Positions 1 through 5,359 of a stretch of 6,960 nucleotides of DNA are shown here, in pieces. The stretch is taken from positions 1 through 6,960 of the forward strand of contig MNZL01000177.1 of NCBI GenBank assembly GCA_001873585.1. The letters run 5' to 3'. Source of the stretch: Rhodobacterales bacterium CG2_30_65_12 (GTDB lineage: Bacteria; Pseudomonadota; Alphaproteobacteria; Rhodobacterales; Rhodobacteraceae). How positions within the stretch are numbered: position 1 is the stretch's first letter; each line of letters starts with the position of its first letter. Both the position numbers and the translations under genes were made by a program. The notes beneath the pieces are model-generated. The model worked only from the letters and a program-made list of their open reading frames with translations. It made no database searches and was not told the DNA's origin.

Positions 1-4
1 GAGC

Positions 5-26
5 GCGAGGGGGCCGGCCCCCTCGC
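5..26. repeat. Perfect GC-rich palindrome / hairpin
   Basis: A perfect 22-bp inverted repeat: arms GCGAGGGGG and CCCCCTCGC around a CCGG centre. As RNA it would form a 9-bp stem with a 4-nt loop. It lies about 100 bases before the substrate-binding protein gene and is followed by C-rich sequence, not a T run, so it is not a canonical intrinsic terminator. It may be the 3' end hairpin of a gene lying before the window. Function unproven. Confidence 0.45.
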
Positions 27-125
27 CCCGCCTGCCGTCATGCGAAAACCCTTGCGCGAGGCGCCGCGCCCGCGTTTCAATGCGGCATCCGGGCCAAACC
101 GGAGCCACAGGAAGGACGCGCCCCC
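27..125 (+). promoter_or_regulatory. Leader of the substrate-binding protein gene, weak promoter candidate
   Basis: This non-coding stretch precedes the transporter gene. TTGCGC (52-57) and TTCAAT (76-81), separated by 18 bases, are the best sigma70-like pair, but both match poorly. AGGAAGGA (111-118) is a purine-rich ribosome binding site ahead of the ATG at 126. No operator repeat or riboswitch fold was recognised. The promoter call is weak; the ribosome binding site is more secure. Confidence 0.25.
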
Positions 126-1592
126 ATGAAACACCTCACCCTCGCCGCCGCCGTGCTCGCGCTCACTGCCGGGATGGCACAGGCGCAGCAAGACACGATT
201 ACCCTTGGAATGGTGCTTGAGCCGCCCAACCTCGACCCGACCGCCGGCGCAGCCGCCGCGATCGACGAGGTGGTATATGCCAACGTCTTTGAGGGGCTCA
301 CCCGCTTCGGCCCCGACGGCGCGGTGCTGCCGGCCTTGGCGAAAGCCTGGCAGGTGAGCGAAGACGGCACGGTCTACACGTTCGAGCTGAACCAGGGCGT
401 CAGCTTCCACGATGGCACCGACATGACGGCCGAGGATGTCGTGTTCAGCCTCGACCGCGCTCGGGCGGAAGACTCGACCAACGCCCAGAAGGCGCTTTTT
501 GCCGGGATCGCTTCCGCCGAGGCGGTCGACCCGTTCACCGTGCGCATCACCCTCACCGAGCCCAACGGCAATTTCCCGTTCAACATGGCCTGGGGCGATG
601 CGGTGATCGTGGCCGCCGAAAGCGTCGAGGCCGCCGCCACCGCACCGGTCGGCACCGGGCCTTTCACCTTCACCGAGTGGGTGCAGGGCGATCATGTGAC
701 CCTCACCCGCAACGACGCCTATTGGGGCGCGGCCCCGGCGCTTGCCAAGGCCACGTTCAAGTTCATCTCCGACCCCAACGCCGCCTTTGCCGCGATGATG
801 GCGGGCGACGTGGATGCCTTCCCCAACTTCCCCGCGCCCGAAACGCTGGGCCAGTTCGAGGCCGATCCGCGCTTCAAGGTGATCGTCGGCTCGACCGAAG
901 GCGAAACGATCCTTGCGATGAACAACAAGCAGCCGCCACTCGACGATATCCGTCTGCGCGAGGCGATTGTCCACGCGATCAACCGCCAGGACATCATCGA
1001 CGGCGCGATGTTTGGCTACGGCACACCAATCGGCACGCACTTTGCCCCGCATAATCCCGATTACGTCGATCTCACCGGGCTTTCCGCCTACGATCCCGAC
1101 ACGTCGCGCGCGCTGATCGCCGAGATCGGCACGGTGCCGACGCTCCGGCTGATGCTGCCGCCGCCCACCTACGCGCGGCGCGGCGGCGAGATCATTGCCG
1201 CGCAGTTGCGCGCGGTGGGGATCGAAACCGAGATCGCCAACCTCGAATGGGCGCAGTGGCTTGAGCAGGTGTTCAAGGGCAAGGATTTCGATCTGACCAT
1301 CGTCAGCCACACCGAGCCCGCAGATATCAACATCTACGCCCGCCCGGATTACTACTTCCAGTATGACAATCCGGATTTTCAGGCGCTGATCGCCGAGTTG
1401 GGCGTTACGTCGGACCCGGCGCAGCGGTCGGCGCTGAACAAGGCCGCACAGGAAATGATCGCTGGCGATTACGTGAACGGTTATCTGTTCCAGCTCGCCA
1501 AGACCGGCGTGGCCAACGCGAAGATCGAGGGGTTGTGGGAAAACGCGCCGACCCAGGCCAACGACCTCACGGGCGTTCGCTGGACCGAGTGA
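126..1592 (+). CDS. ABC transporter substrate-binding protein, family 5 (peptide/nickel type)
   Basis: A 488-aa periplasmic solute-binding protein that captures a ligand and delivers it to an ABC importer. Residues 1-20 form a Sec signal peptide (Lys near the start, Ala/Leu-rich core, AQA before the cut, mature start QQD). Family-5 hallmarks follow: LEPPNLDPT (31-39), VFEGLTRF (54-61), and FHDGTDMTAEDVVFSLDR (94-111), which is close to the SBP_bac_5 signature. The length is a little short for oligopeptide binders (about 500-540 aa) but normal for the family. The ligand cannot be read from sequence; family members bind di- and oligopeptides, nickel chelates, opines or sugars. An intrinsic terminator follows and the next gene runs the opposite way, so partner permease and ATPase genes must be upstream of the window or elsewhere. 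The start is supported by the ribosome binding site and by the signal peptide beginning directly at this Met. Confidence 0.95.
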   Translation: MKHLTLAAAVLALTAGMAQAQQDTITLGMVLEPPNLDPTAGAAAAIDEVVYANVFEGLTRFGPDGAVLPALAKAWQVSEDGTVYTFELNQGVSFHDGTDMTAEDVVFSLDRARAEDSTNAQKALFAGIASAEAVDPFTVRITLTEPNGNFPFNMAWGDAVIVAAESVEAAATAPVGTGPFTFTEWVQGDHVTLTRNDAYWGAAPALAKATFKFISDPNAAFAAMMAGDVDAFPNFPAPETLGQFEADPRFKVIVGSTEGETILAMNNKQPPLDDIRLREAIVHAINRQDIIDGAMFGYGTPIGTHFAPHNPDYVDLTGLSAYDPDTSRALIAEIGTVPTLRLMLPPPTYARRGGEIIAAQLRAVGIETEIANLEWAQWLEQVFKGKDFDLTIVSHTEPADINIYARPDYYFQYDNPDFQALIAELGVTSDPAQRSALNKAAQEMIAGDYVNGYLFQLAKTGVANAKIEGLWENAPTQANDLTGVRWTE

Positions 1593-1612
1593 GTCGGCGA
1601 ACATGACAGCAA

Positions 1613-1641
1613 GGGCGTCGGCGCATCCCGGCGCCCTTTTT
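1613..1641 (+). terminator. Intrinsic terminator of the substrate-binding protein gene
   Basis: GGGCGTCG (1613-1620) pairs with CGGCGCCC (1629-1636) as an 8-bp stem with one G-U pair and an 8-nt loop, followed directly by five T (1637-1641). It starts 20 bases after the stop codon. On the opposite strand only two T follow the stem, so it should be weak as a terminator for the convergent gene. Confidence 0.85.
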
Positions 1642-1670
1642 CTGTGCCGGCTTCTGTGCGGTCACTCGCG

Positions 1671-1973
1671 TCAGGCGTAGATGTTCATGTATTTCATGCA
1701 GATCACGCGCAGGCAGGAGGCGATGTTCTTGTCGTTCGCCACCAGACATTGATCGTGGATCCGGCCGACAAGGTGCGGCAGCGGCACACCGGTGCGCTCG
1801 GCCATGTCTTCGAGCACGGTCCAGAACACACGTTCGAGCCGAATCGTCGTCGAATGGCCGTGGATGCGAAAACCGCGCCGCTCGGGGATGAATTCGTTTA
1901 CCTGGTCGAGCGAACAGGCGTTGAACATGTGGCCGAGGAAGTCGGCCGCCTCGAGTTCGACGTAGATCGACAT
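1671..1973 (-). CDS. Ribbon-helix-helix domain protein (RHH_4-like)
   Basis: A 100-aa cytoplasmic protein, probably a DNA-binding regulator. Residues 33-98 fit the RHH_4-type ribbon-helix-helix family: a strand segment RGFRIHGHSTTIRLE (33-47), then helix-forming FWTVLEDMAERTG (50-62), then PLPHLVGRIHD (64-74), and a C-terminal helix with NIASCLRVICMKYM (83-96). The GH-T-IRLE-FW pattern is the family hallmark. Residues 1-32 are an unassigned extension. Four cysteines (20, 76, 87, 92) are many for so small a regulator and could allow redox or persulfide sensing, but no pair is known to do this. The ribosome binding site AGGAGG lies 11 bases before the ATG. The gene diverges from the sulfur operon across a 182-bp spacer, which suggests but does not prove that it controls that operon. 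Members of this family are often solitary genes of unknown target in alphaproteobacteria. Confidence 0.85.
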   Translation of the reverse strand: MSIYVELEAADFLGHMFNACSLDQVNEFIPERRGFRIHGHSTTIRLERVFWTVLEDMAERTGVPLPHLVGRIHDQCLVANDKNIASCLRVICMKYMNIYA

Positions 1974-2155
1974 TGTGCGATTTTCCTCCTTCCACCCCTC
2001 GGGAAATTACACCCTTGTTCCAAGCTCTTCCGGAACTCAAGGAATTCTTTTTCGGATGTTTCCAATAAATACTACCACCTGAGGCTGGTCCGCACCTAGC
2101 GTTTTCGCAAGGGCCGGCACCTCAGACCGGCGCAACGAGACGACGGGAGGACATT
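1974..2155. promoter_or_regulatory. Divergent regulatory spacer with promoter candidates for both strands
   Basis: This 182-bp spacer separates the minus-strand RHH gene from the plus-strand sulfur operon and must hold both promoters. It is clearly more AT-rich than its flanks around 2037-2075. On the minus strand TGTAAT (complement of 2006-2011) is a good -10, with TTCCGG (complement of 2030-2035) 18 bases away as a poor -35. On the plus strand TTCTTT (2045-2050) and AATACT (2068-2073), 17 bases apart, are the best pair but are mediocre. The exact start sites are guesses; the presence of divergent promoters follows from the gene layout. Confidence 0.55.
2013..2042. promoter_or_regulatory. 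Imperfect inverted repeat, candidate operator
   Basis: CCTTGTTCC (2013-2021) is mirrored by GGAACTCAAGG (2032-2042), giving matching TTCC/GGAA and CCTTG/CAAGG arms with a two-base insertion on the right side. The perfect 8-bp palindrome TTCCGGAA (2028-2035) overlaps the right arm. The repeat covers the -35 area of the candidate minus-strand promoter and lies just before the plus-strand candidate. Further GGAA/TTCC copies occur at 2002, 2041 and 2060, compatible with several bound dimers. The divergent RHH protein is an obvious but unproven candidate to bind here; an off-window sulfur regulator is the alternative. Confidence 0.4.
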
Positions 2156-2158
2156 TTG
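2146..2158 (+). promoter_or_regulatory. Ribosome binding site that fixes a TTG start
   Basis: GGAGG (2146-2150) is followed after five bases by TTG (2156-2158). No ATG or GTG lies at a suitable distance in this frame, and the coding pattern begins here, so TTG is the likely initiation codon of the operon's first gene. A rare start codon at the head of the operon may lower translation of this subunit. Confidence 0.75.
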
Positions 2159-2656
2159 ACGCCAGAGTTTTTCAAGAAGACCCTCGATCCGGTGATCGCG
2201 CTCGTCGCCATCTCGGTGCTCGATATCTTTCTGTTCCTGGTCGTCGGCGCCTGGACGGTGGGCGGCGGCGAAACGATGATGACAGGGCTCATCGCCCAGG
2301 CGATCATCGGCGAAGAGGCGCTCGGGCGCCTGCCATTCTGGACCCTCGTATTCGAGCCCGACGCCGGTTACTGGAAGATCTACATCTCGCTCGGCATGCT
2401 GTTTGGCGCCTTCGTCGGCGCGGTGCTGTCGAAGGAGTTCTACATCCGCTTCCCGCGCCGCCTCTCCGAGTGGGTGATGATCACCATCGGCGGGCTGCTG
2501 ATGGGCATCGGCATCCGCCTCGCCTTCGTCTGCAACGTCTCGACCTTCTTCGGTATGGGCCCGGAGATGAACATGGGCGGCTACCTGGCGATCAGCGGCA
2601 TCATCGCCGGCGCCTGGGTCGGCTCGATGATCTACAAGCGCATCCTGGAGGGCTGA
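2156..2656 (+). CDS. YeeE/YedE family half-transporter, first subunit
   Basis: A 166-aa inner-membrane protein. Hydrophobic segments lie at about 12-33, 75-92, 107-125 and 143-160. YeeE/YedE proteins import thiosulfate or related sulfur species; the single-chain form TsuA is about 330 aa and passes the substrate along conserved cysteines. This protein is about half that size. It has one cysteine, C126, in the sequence GIRLAFVCNVSTFFGMG, which follows a Gly-rich helix and matches the family's re-entrant Cys motif. By position in a half repeat it would correspond to the single C-terminal-half cysteine of TsuA (inference). The TTG start is set by the preceding GGAGG. The stop is three bases before the next gene, whose ribosome binding site lies inside this gene's end, so the two halves are almost certainly translated together and assemble as a pair, like the PmpA/PmpB-type split systems. 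Confidence 0.9.
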   Translation: MTPEFFKKTLDPVIALVAISVLDIFLFLVVGAWTVGGGETMMTGLIAQAIIGEEALGRLPFWTLVFEPDAGYWKIYISLGMLFGAFVGAVLSKEFYIRFPRRLSEWVMITIGGLLMGIGIRLAFVCNVSTFFGMGPEMNMGGYLAISGIIAGAWVGSMIYKRILEG

Positions 2657-2659
2657 GAC

Positions 2660-3292
2660 ATGAGCGTGATCGGACAATGCCTCGTCGCCTTTCTGTTTGG
2701 CTCTGTGGTCGGCCTCCTGGTGCAGCGCTCGCGCTTTTGCAACACCGCCGCGTTGCGTGATGCGATCTTGTTCAAGACCTACCGCAACACCAAGGCGCTG
2801 CTGGTGGGGATGATGATTCTTACCATCGGCTTCACCACCTTCATGACCTTCGGCGAGGGCCACCCGATGTATTTCGACGTTGGCCTCAACACCTTCGCCG
2901 GGCTGTTCATCTTTGGCATCGGCATGGTGCTGGCCGGGGCCTGCACCGTCTCGACCTGGGTCAAGACCGGCGAGGGCAACATCGGCGCGCTCTGGGCGCT
3001 TCTGTTTACCTTCGTCGGCATGTTCCTGTTCTCGCTGGTGTGGTCGGCGAACTACTGGCCGCCCGCACCCGCTTCGATGACCGGCGAGCCTAACCTCGAA
3101 GCGCTGCAACTGGGCTATGCCAACGCCGCCACGCTGCAGGAAAAGTTTGGCGTTCCGGCCGTTGTTTTCGGCGTCGTGCAAGCCGGCGTGCTCTACCTGA
3201 TCTACCGCGCGATCCGTCGCAAGGAGATGGCGCAGGAAGAGCATCACCACGCGATGGCCACGCACGCAACCGCCGCGCAACCGGCCGAATAA
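2660..3292 (+). CDS. YeeE/YedE family half-transporter, second subunit
   Basis: A 210-aa inner-membrane protein with hydrophobic segments at about 5-22, 44-63, 75-95, 108-128 and 164-183. Two family Cys motifs are present: QRSRFCNTAALRD with C27, and MVLAGACTVSTWVKTGEGN with C95. Their spacing (68 residues) and placement resemble C22 and C91 of the N-terminal half of the single-chain thiosulfate importer TsuA, so this subunit looks like that half. CTVST here echoes CNVST in the preceding subunit, showing the internal pseudo-repeat of the family. C7 lies in the first helix and is not a recognised motif residue. The C-terminal tail is charged and His-rich (EEHHHAMATHA, 193-203), which is unusual and might bind metal or simply be a soluble tail. 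The ribosome binding site GGAGG (2647-2651) sits in the end of the upstream gene. Confidence 0.92.
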   Translation: MSVIGQCLVAFLFGSVVGLLVQRSRFCNTAALRDAILFKTYRNTKALLVGMMILTIGFTTFMTFGEGHPMYFDVGLNTFAGLFIFGIGMVLAGACTVSTWVKTGEGNIGALWALLFTFVGMFLFSLVWSANYWPPAPASMTGEPNLEALQLGYANAATLQEKFGVPAVVFGVVQAGVLYLIYRAIRRKEMAQEEHHHAMATHATAAQPAE

Positions 3293-3316
3293 GACAGACC
3301 TCAACAGGAGAACACG

Positions 3317-3619
3317 ATGGCACTGTTTGGAAAGAAAAAAGCCGCCGCCTGCGCCGACGCAGGGAGCGCCACGCTCACCAACGGCACGGTGGTGGAACTG
3401 GCGCAGGTGGTCGATTGCATCGGCGATAGCTGCCCGCGTCCGCAGCTGATGACCAAGAAGGCGGTTGGCCAGATCGGCGCGGGCCAGGTGATCGAAGTGC
3501 TGCTCGACAACCCGACCAGCGTCGAAGCGCTGCCGCCGATGTGCAACGAGCTCGGCGCGACCCATCTTGAGACGATCCAGAGCCCGCGCTGCTGGAAAGT
3601 CTACATCCGCAAGGATTGA
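3317..3619 (+). CDS. TusA/YeeD-like sulfur carrier protein
   Basis: A 100-aa cytoplasmic sulfur carrier. The core, about residues 25-100, is the TusA fold. DCIGDSCPRPQLMTKKAV (33-50) contains the CPxP active site, with C39 as the predicted persulfide or thiosulfonate carrier; the typical family form is D-x-x-G-x-x-CP-x-P. An N-terminal extension of about 24 residues (LFGKKKAAACADAG) is longer than in E. coli TusA (81 aa). Extra cysteines are C12, C34, C76 and C92. It directly follows the YeeE/YedE pair, with a 24-base gap and an AGGAG ribosome binding site. In known systems the TusA-like YeeD (TsuB) docks on YeeE (TsuA) and processes the incoming thiosulfate, so the same partnership is likely here. 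It probably hands sulfur to the DsrE-like proteins encoded further along. No signal peptide or membrane segment is seen. Confidence 0.93.
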   Translation: MALFGKKKAAACADAGSATLTNGTVVELAQVVDCIGDSCPRPQLMTKKAVGQIGAGQVIEVLLDNPTSVEALPPMCNELGATHLETIQSPRCWKVYIRKD

Positions 3620-3623
3620 GCCG

Positions 3624-3833
3624 ATGGCCCCGGCAAAACTCCTGATGGCAGCTTACGCCTGGAGCGCACTTGCGATCACCGTGGTGGGGCTCGCCTGGAT
3701 GTTCATCGCGCCACCGCCCTCGATGCGGGTAAACCGCGACGGCCTGCCCCACTTCACACCGAAAGTGGAGCACCCGATCACCGGCGAAGCCGTCAGCATG
3801 GACGACCTGATCCGCCACTATCGCGGCGACTAG
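3624..3833 (+). CDS. Small single-pass membrane protein, unknown function (69 aa)
   Basis: No family was recognised. The protein has one hydrophobic helix at about 6-29 (from KLLMAAYAWSALAITVVGLA), then PPP and a polar tail of about 37 residues containing MRVNRDGLPHFTPKVEH (34-50) and MDDLIRHYRGD (59-69). The tail is rich in His, Arg and Pro and has no cysteine. The start at 3624 is chosen because it is four bases after the tusA-like stop, AAGGA (3611-3615) serves as ribosome binding site, and the upstream extension to 3567 would overlap tusA. By the helix and tail charge the tail could face the periplasm, but the topology is uncertain. The tight position between the sulfur carrier and two more small membrane proteins suggests an accessory subunit of the transporter. 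Confidence 0.8.
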   Translation: MAPAKLLMAAYAWSALAITVVGLAWMFIAPPPSMRVNRDGLPHFTPKVEHPITGEAVSMDDLIRHYRGD

Positions 3834-3845
3834 GAGAAAATCGAG

Positions 3846-3932
3846 ATGGACTTTGAAACAACGGCGCAGATCCTGCTGGGCGTGCTCGCGTTCGCCATGA
3901 TGTACATCGCCTTTCTCAAAGACACGCTCTGA
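3846..3932 (+). CDS. 28-aa single-helix membrane miniprotein
   Basis: A very short gene that automatic callers usually miss. It begins at ATG 3846 after AGGAG (3832-3836, overlapping the previous stop, nine bases of spacing) and ends with TGA at 3930-3932. The product opens with the polar MDFETTAQ, has one hydrophobic stretch of about 16 residues (ILLGVLAFAMMYIAFL) and ends KDTL, so it is one transmembrane helix with little else. It fills the gap between two neighbouring genes almost exactly (12 bases before, 10 after), and the next gene has its own GAGGAGG site. Such helices are often small subunits that stabilise a larger membrane complex, as CydX does for cytochrome bd. Here the likely host is the YeeE/YedE pair or the two neighbouring small membrane proteins (inference). 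No homolog was recognised. Confidence 0.72.
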   Translation: MDFETTAQILLGVLAFAMMYIAFLKDTL

Positions 3933-3942
3933 GGAGGCGCAC

Positions 3943-4215
3943 ATGGATCGTTCCAGCATCATCTTCTGCGTCGGCACGCTGGCGGCATGTGTTGCCATTG
4001 CCTGGGTTGCCTACCCGTTCGCGGCGCTCGACCAGGCCACCGTCGAGGCCTGGCGCACACCGCAACCGGCCGAAGTGCTCAACGATGTCGACGTCGGCCA
4101 GGGCTTTGGCGAACTGCCGGTGATCGAGCTCATGGGCTACTATGTCGAAAACCCACCCGCCCCGGTGGCAACAGCGGGCGGCGCGGCCCCTGTGCTCAAG
4201 TTCGGCGGCTGCTGA
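3943..4215 (+). CDS. Small membrane-anchored protein ending in Gly-Gly-Cys (90 aa)
   Basis: No known family was recognised. An N-terminal signal anchor spans about 6-28 (from IIFCVGTLAACVAIAWVAYPF), followed by a soluble part of about 60 residues that includes VGQGFGELPVIELMGYYVEN (51-70), then a Pro/Ala/Gly-rich linker, and the last five residues KFGGC with C90 as the final residue. A flexible arm with a terminal Cys recalls swinging-arm sulfur carriers such as the Cys-tipped tails of SoxY and DsrC, but there is no fold similarity that can be seen. Cysteines 9 and 16 are in the membrane segment. Orientation is probably N-in, with the tail in the periplasm (inference from the short Arg-bearing N-terminus). 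GAGGAGG (3931-3937) is a strong ribosome binding site. The stop is immediately followed by the next gene's start. Confidence 0.8.
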   Translation: MDRSSIIFCVGTLAACVAIAWVAYPFAALDQATVEAWRTPQPAEVLNDVDVGQGFGELPVIELMGYYVENPPAPVATAGGAAPVLKFGGC

Positions 4216-4216
4216 G

Positions 4217-4753
4217 ATGCCGGAGTGGCGGCATATTTTGCTGGCGCTGGCGCTTGCCGCCACGCCGCTCTGCGCTGCGCCGGTTGAACGCGTCACGGCC
4301 CTGACCGAGAACGCCCGCGTGATCGACATCCGCGCCGAAGCGGCCTGCGCGCAGGCCAGCTTGCCCGCTGCGCGCTGCCTGCCGGCGGGCTGGCTCTTTG
4401 CCGCCGAGGGCGGGCCGATCGACTTCGGCGCATTGCGCTGGCTGCTCGGCACGCTGGGCCTCGACGGATCCGAGACGGTGGCAATCTACCCCGCCGAGGC
4501 ACCCGAGGCGCTGGCTAGTGCCGCGTTGCTCTACCTCGCGGGGCAAAGCGCCGTGGTCGTCTACGCTGGCACCGCCGCTTTGGAAGACAGCGGCGAAACA
4601 CGCAGTTTCTCGCGCGAGGCGGTATTTACCGCGCCGATGCGGCTTGGCGCGCTCGCGCTCACAGCCACCACACCCGAAACCCCGCTCATGGCAAGGCTCA
4701 CCGCCTATGCGCGCGGGCTGACCGATACCGTCGCCTTCGGGCCGGCGGACTGA
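4217..4753 (+). CDS. Exported rhodanese-like protein lacking the catalytic cysteine
   Basis: A 178-aa protein with a Sec signal peptide (about 1-21, LLALALAATPLCAA), so periplasmic. A degenerate rhodanese domain can be traced: RVIDIRAEAA (34-43) matches the usual V-x-D-x-R strand start; the substrate-gate segment normally read as GHIPGA is here ASLPAARCLP (47-56); and TVAIYPAEAPEALASAALL (87-105), then GQSAVVVYAGTAAL (109-122), match the active-site strand and the following helix and strand. The active-site Cys after the VxxY strand is replaced by P92, so sulfurtransferase activity is not expected. C44 and C54 remain as a possible pair. The C-terminal 50 residues match nothing recognised. Start 4217 is chosen because it lies one base after the upstream stop (coupled translation), there is little ribosome binding site of its own, and the signal peptide begins here. 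It may be a binding or scaffold partner of the active rhodanese encoded later. Confidence 0.75.
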   Translation: MPEWRHILLALALAATPLCAAPVERVTALTENARVIDIRAEAACAQASLPAARCLPAGWLFAAEGGPIDFGALRWLLGTLGLDGSETVAIYPAEAPEALASAALLYLAGQSAVVVYAGTAALEDSGETRSFSREAVFTAPMRLGALALTATTPETPLMARLTAYARGLTDTVAFGPAD

Positions 4754-4769
4754 ACCGAAAGGATTTTGC

Positions 4770-5060
4770 ATGGACGTGCTGTTGCACATCTCCACGCCGC
4801 AGGCCGCCCCGATTGCCGCCGCCCTTGGCTGGGCTCTTACCGCCCACGGCGCAAGCTGGGCCTGTTTCATGACCGACGACGGCGTGAAGGTGCTGGCAGA
4901 CCAGAGCTTTTCCACCGCCGTCGACCACGCCGTGCGGGTCGCCGTTTGTGAGCACTCGTGGGATCTGCACATGGCCGGGCAGGAATGCCCGGTGGACCGC
5001 AGCAGCCAGACAGTCAATTCCGGCCTGATGGCCGAGGCCGCCCGCGTTGTGAGCTTGTGA
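4770..5060 (+). CDS. DsrE-family-like small protein with conserved cysteine
   Basis: A 96-aa cytoplasmic protein resembling the DsrE/TusD sulfur-relay fold. It opens with a beta strand (MDVLLHIST), a helix (PIAAALGWALTAHG, 14-27) and a second strand (ASWACFMTDDGVKVL, 28-42). The strand-Cys segment RVAVCEHSWDLHMAG (56-70) carries C60, which occupies the place of the active Cys of DsrE/TusD (Cys78 in E. coli TusD). It ends with AEAARVVSL, the short final strand typical of the family. C73 follows in GQECPVD and C32 is in the second strand. The protein is shorter than TusD (128 aa). The ribosome binding site is AAAGGA (4758-4763). It is the first of three consecutive genes with the same strand-rich opening and closing. 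Likely role: accept sulfur from the upstream TusA-like carrier (inference from known TusA-DsrE relay). Family call good, exact subfamily unknown. Confidence 0.78.
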   Translation: MDVLLHISTPQAAPIAAALGWALTAHGASWACFMTDDGVKVLADQSFSTAVDHAVRVAVCEHSWDLHMAGQECPVDRSSQTVNSGLMAEAARVVSL

Positions 5061-5071
5061 GGGAGGAACCG

Positions 5072-5350
5072 ATGGAGAAAAAATCCATCCTTGTGCTCGG
5101 TCGGCGCGACCACACCGAGGCGATGCGGGTAGCGGCAGGCCTGACCATCTTCGGCCACACGGTGCGGCTCGTGTTCATGACCGACCCCGTGGCCGCCACG
5201 CCGGAGAACGCCGAGCAGGCCGAACTGCTTGAGCTTTCCGATATCGAACCCGAAACCACCGTGGCCGGGATGGCGGGTGATCTGCCGTATCTCGACGCGG
5301 GCGCGCTTGGGGCGGCGATTGCCGCCGCAAACTATGTGATCAGCATCTGA
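5072..5350 (+). CDS. DsrE/DsrF-like small protein without cysteine
   Basis: A 92-aa cytoplasmic protein. It begins KKSILVLGRRD (3-13), a first strand, then a helix EAMRVAAGLTIFGH (16-29) and a second strand VRLVFMTDP (31-39). The middle is acidic (AEQAELLELSDIEPE, 47-61). It closes with helix-plus-strand AAANYVISI (84-92), matching the AARVVSL and AADRVVTL ends of its neighbours. This layout fits the DsrE/F superfamily. No cysteine is present, so it cannot carry a persulfide itself; DsrF/TusC likewise is the member without an essential Cys. The start at 5072 follows GGGAGG (5061-5066) and avoids overlap with the previous gene, which an upstream start at 4958 would cause. It probably forms a mixed complex with the proteins before and after it. 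Confidence 0.7.
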   Translation: MEKKSILVLGRRDHTEAMRVAAGLTIFGHTVRLVFMTDPVAATPENAEQAELLELSDIEPETTVAGMAGDLPYLDAGALGAAIAAANYVISI

Positions 5351-5359
5351 GGCAGAGCC

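Noticed and set aside
1640..1659. Direct repeat TTCTGTGC at 1640-1647 and 1652-1659
   Set aside because: Two copies of 8 bases between convergent genes, overlapping the terminator's T run; too short to be distinguished from chance.
1644..2099. Plus-strand open frame of 151 codons across the RHH gene and spacer
   Set aside because: It is antisense to the RHH domain gene and runs through the promoter spacer; no ribosome binding site or family match is seen.
2096..3565. Long minus-strand open frame of about 489 codons opposite the YeeE/YedE and TusA genes
   Set aside because: The translation is rich in His, Arg, Asp and Gly with no domain or membrane pattern. It is an antisense shadow of well-supported genes in GC-rich DNA.
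3567..3623. Upstream extended start for the 69-aa membrane protein
   Set aside because: It would overlap the tusA-like gene and place an Arg-rich, poorly protein-like stretch before the membrane helix; ATG 3624 is correctly spaced after AAGGA.
4142..4216. Upstream extended start for the dead rhodanese gene
   Set aside because: It would bury the signal peptide behind 25 polar residues; ATG 4217 just after the preceding stop fits coupled translation.
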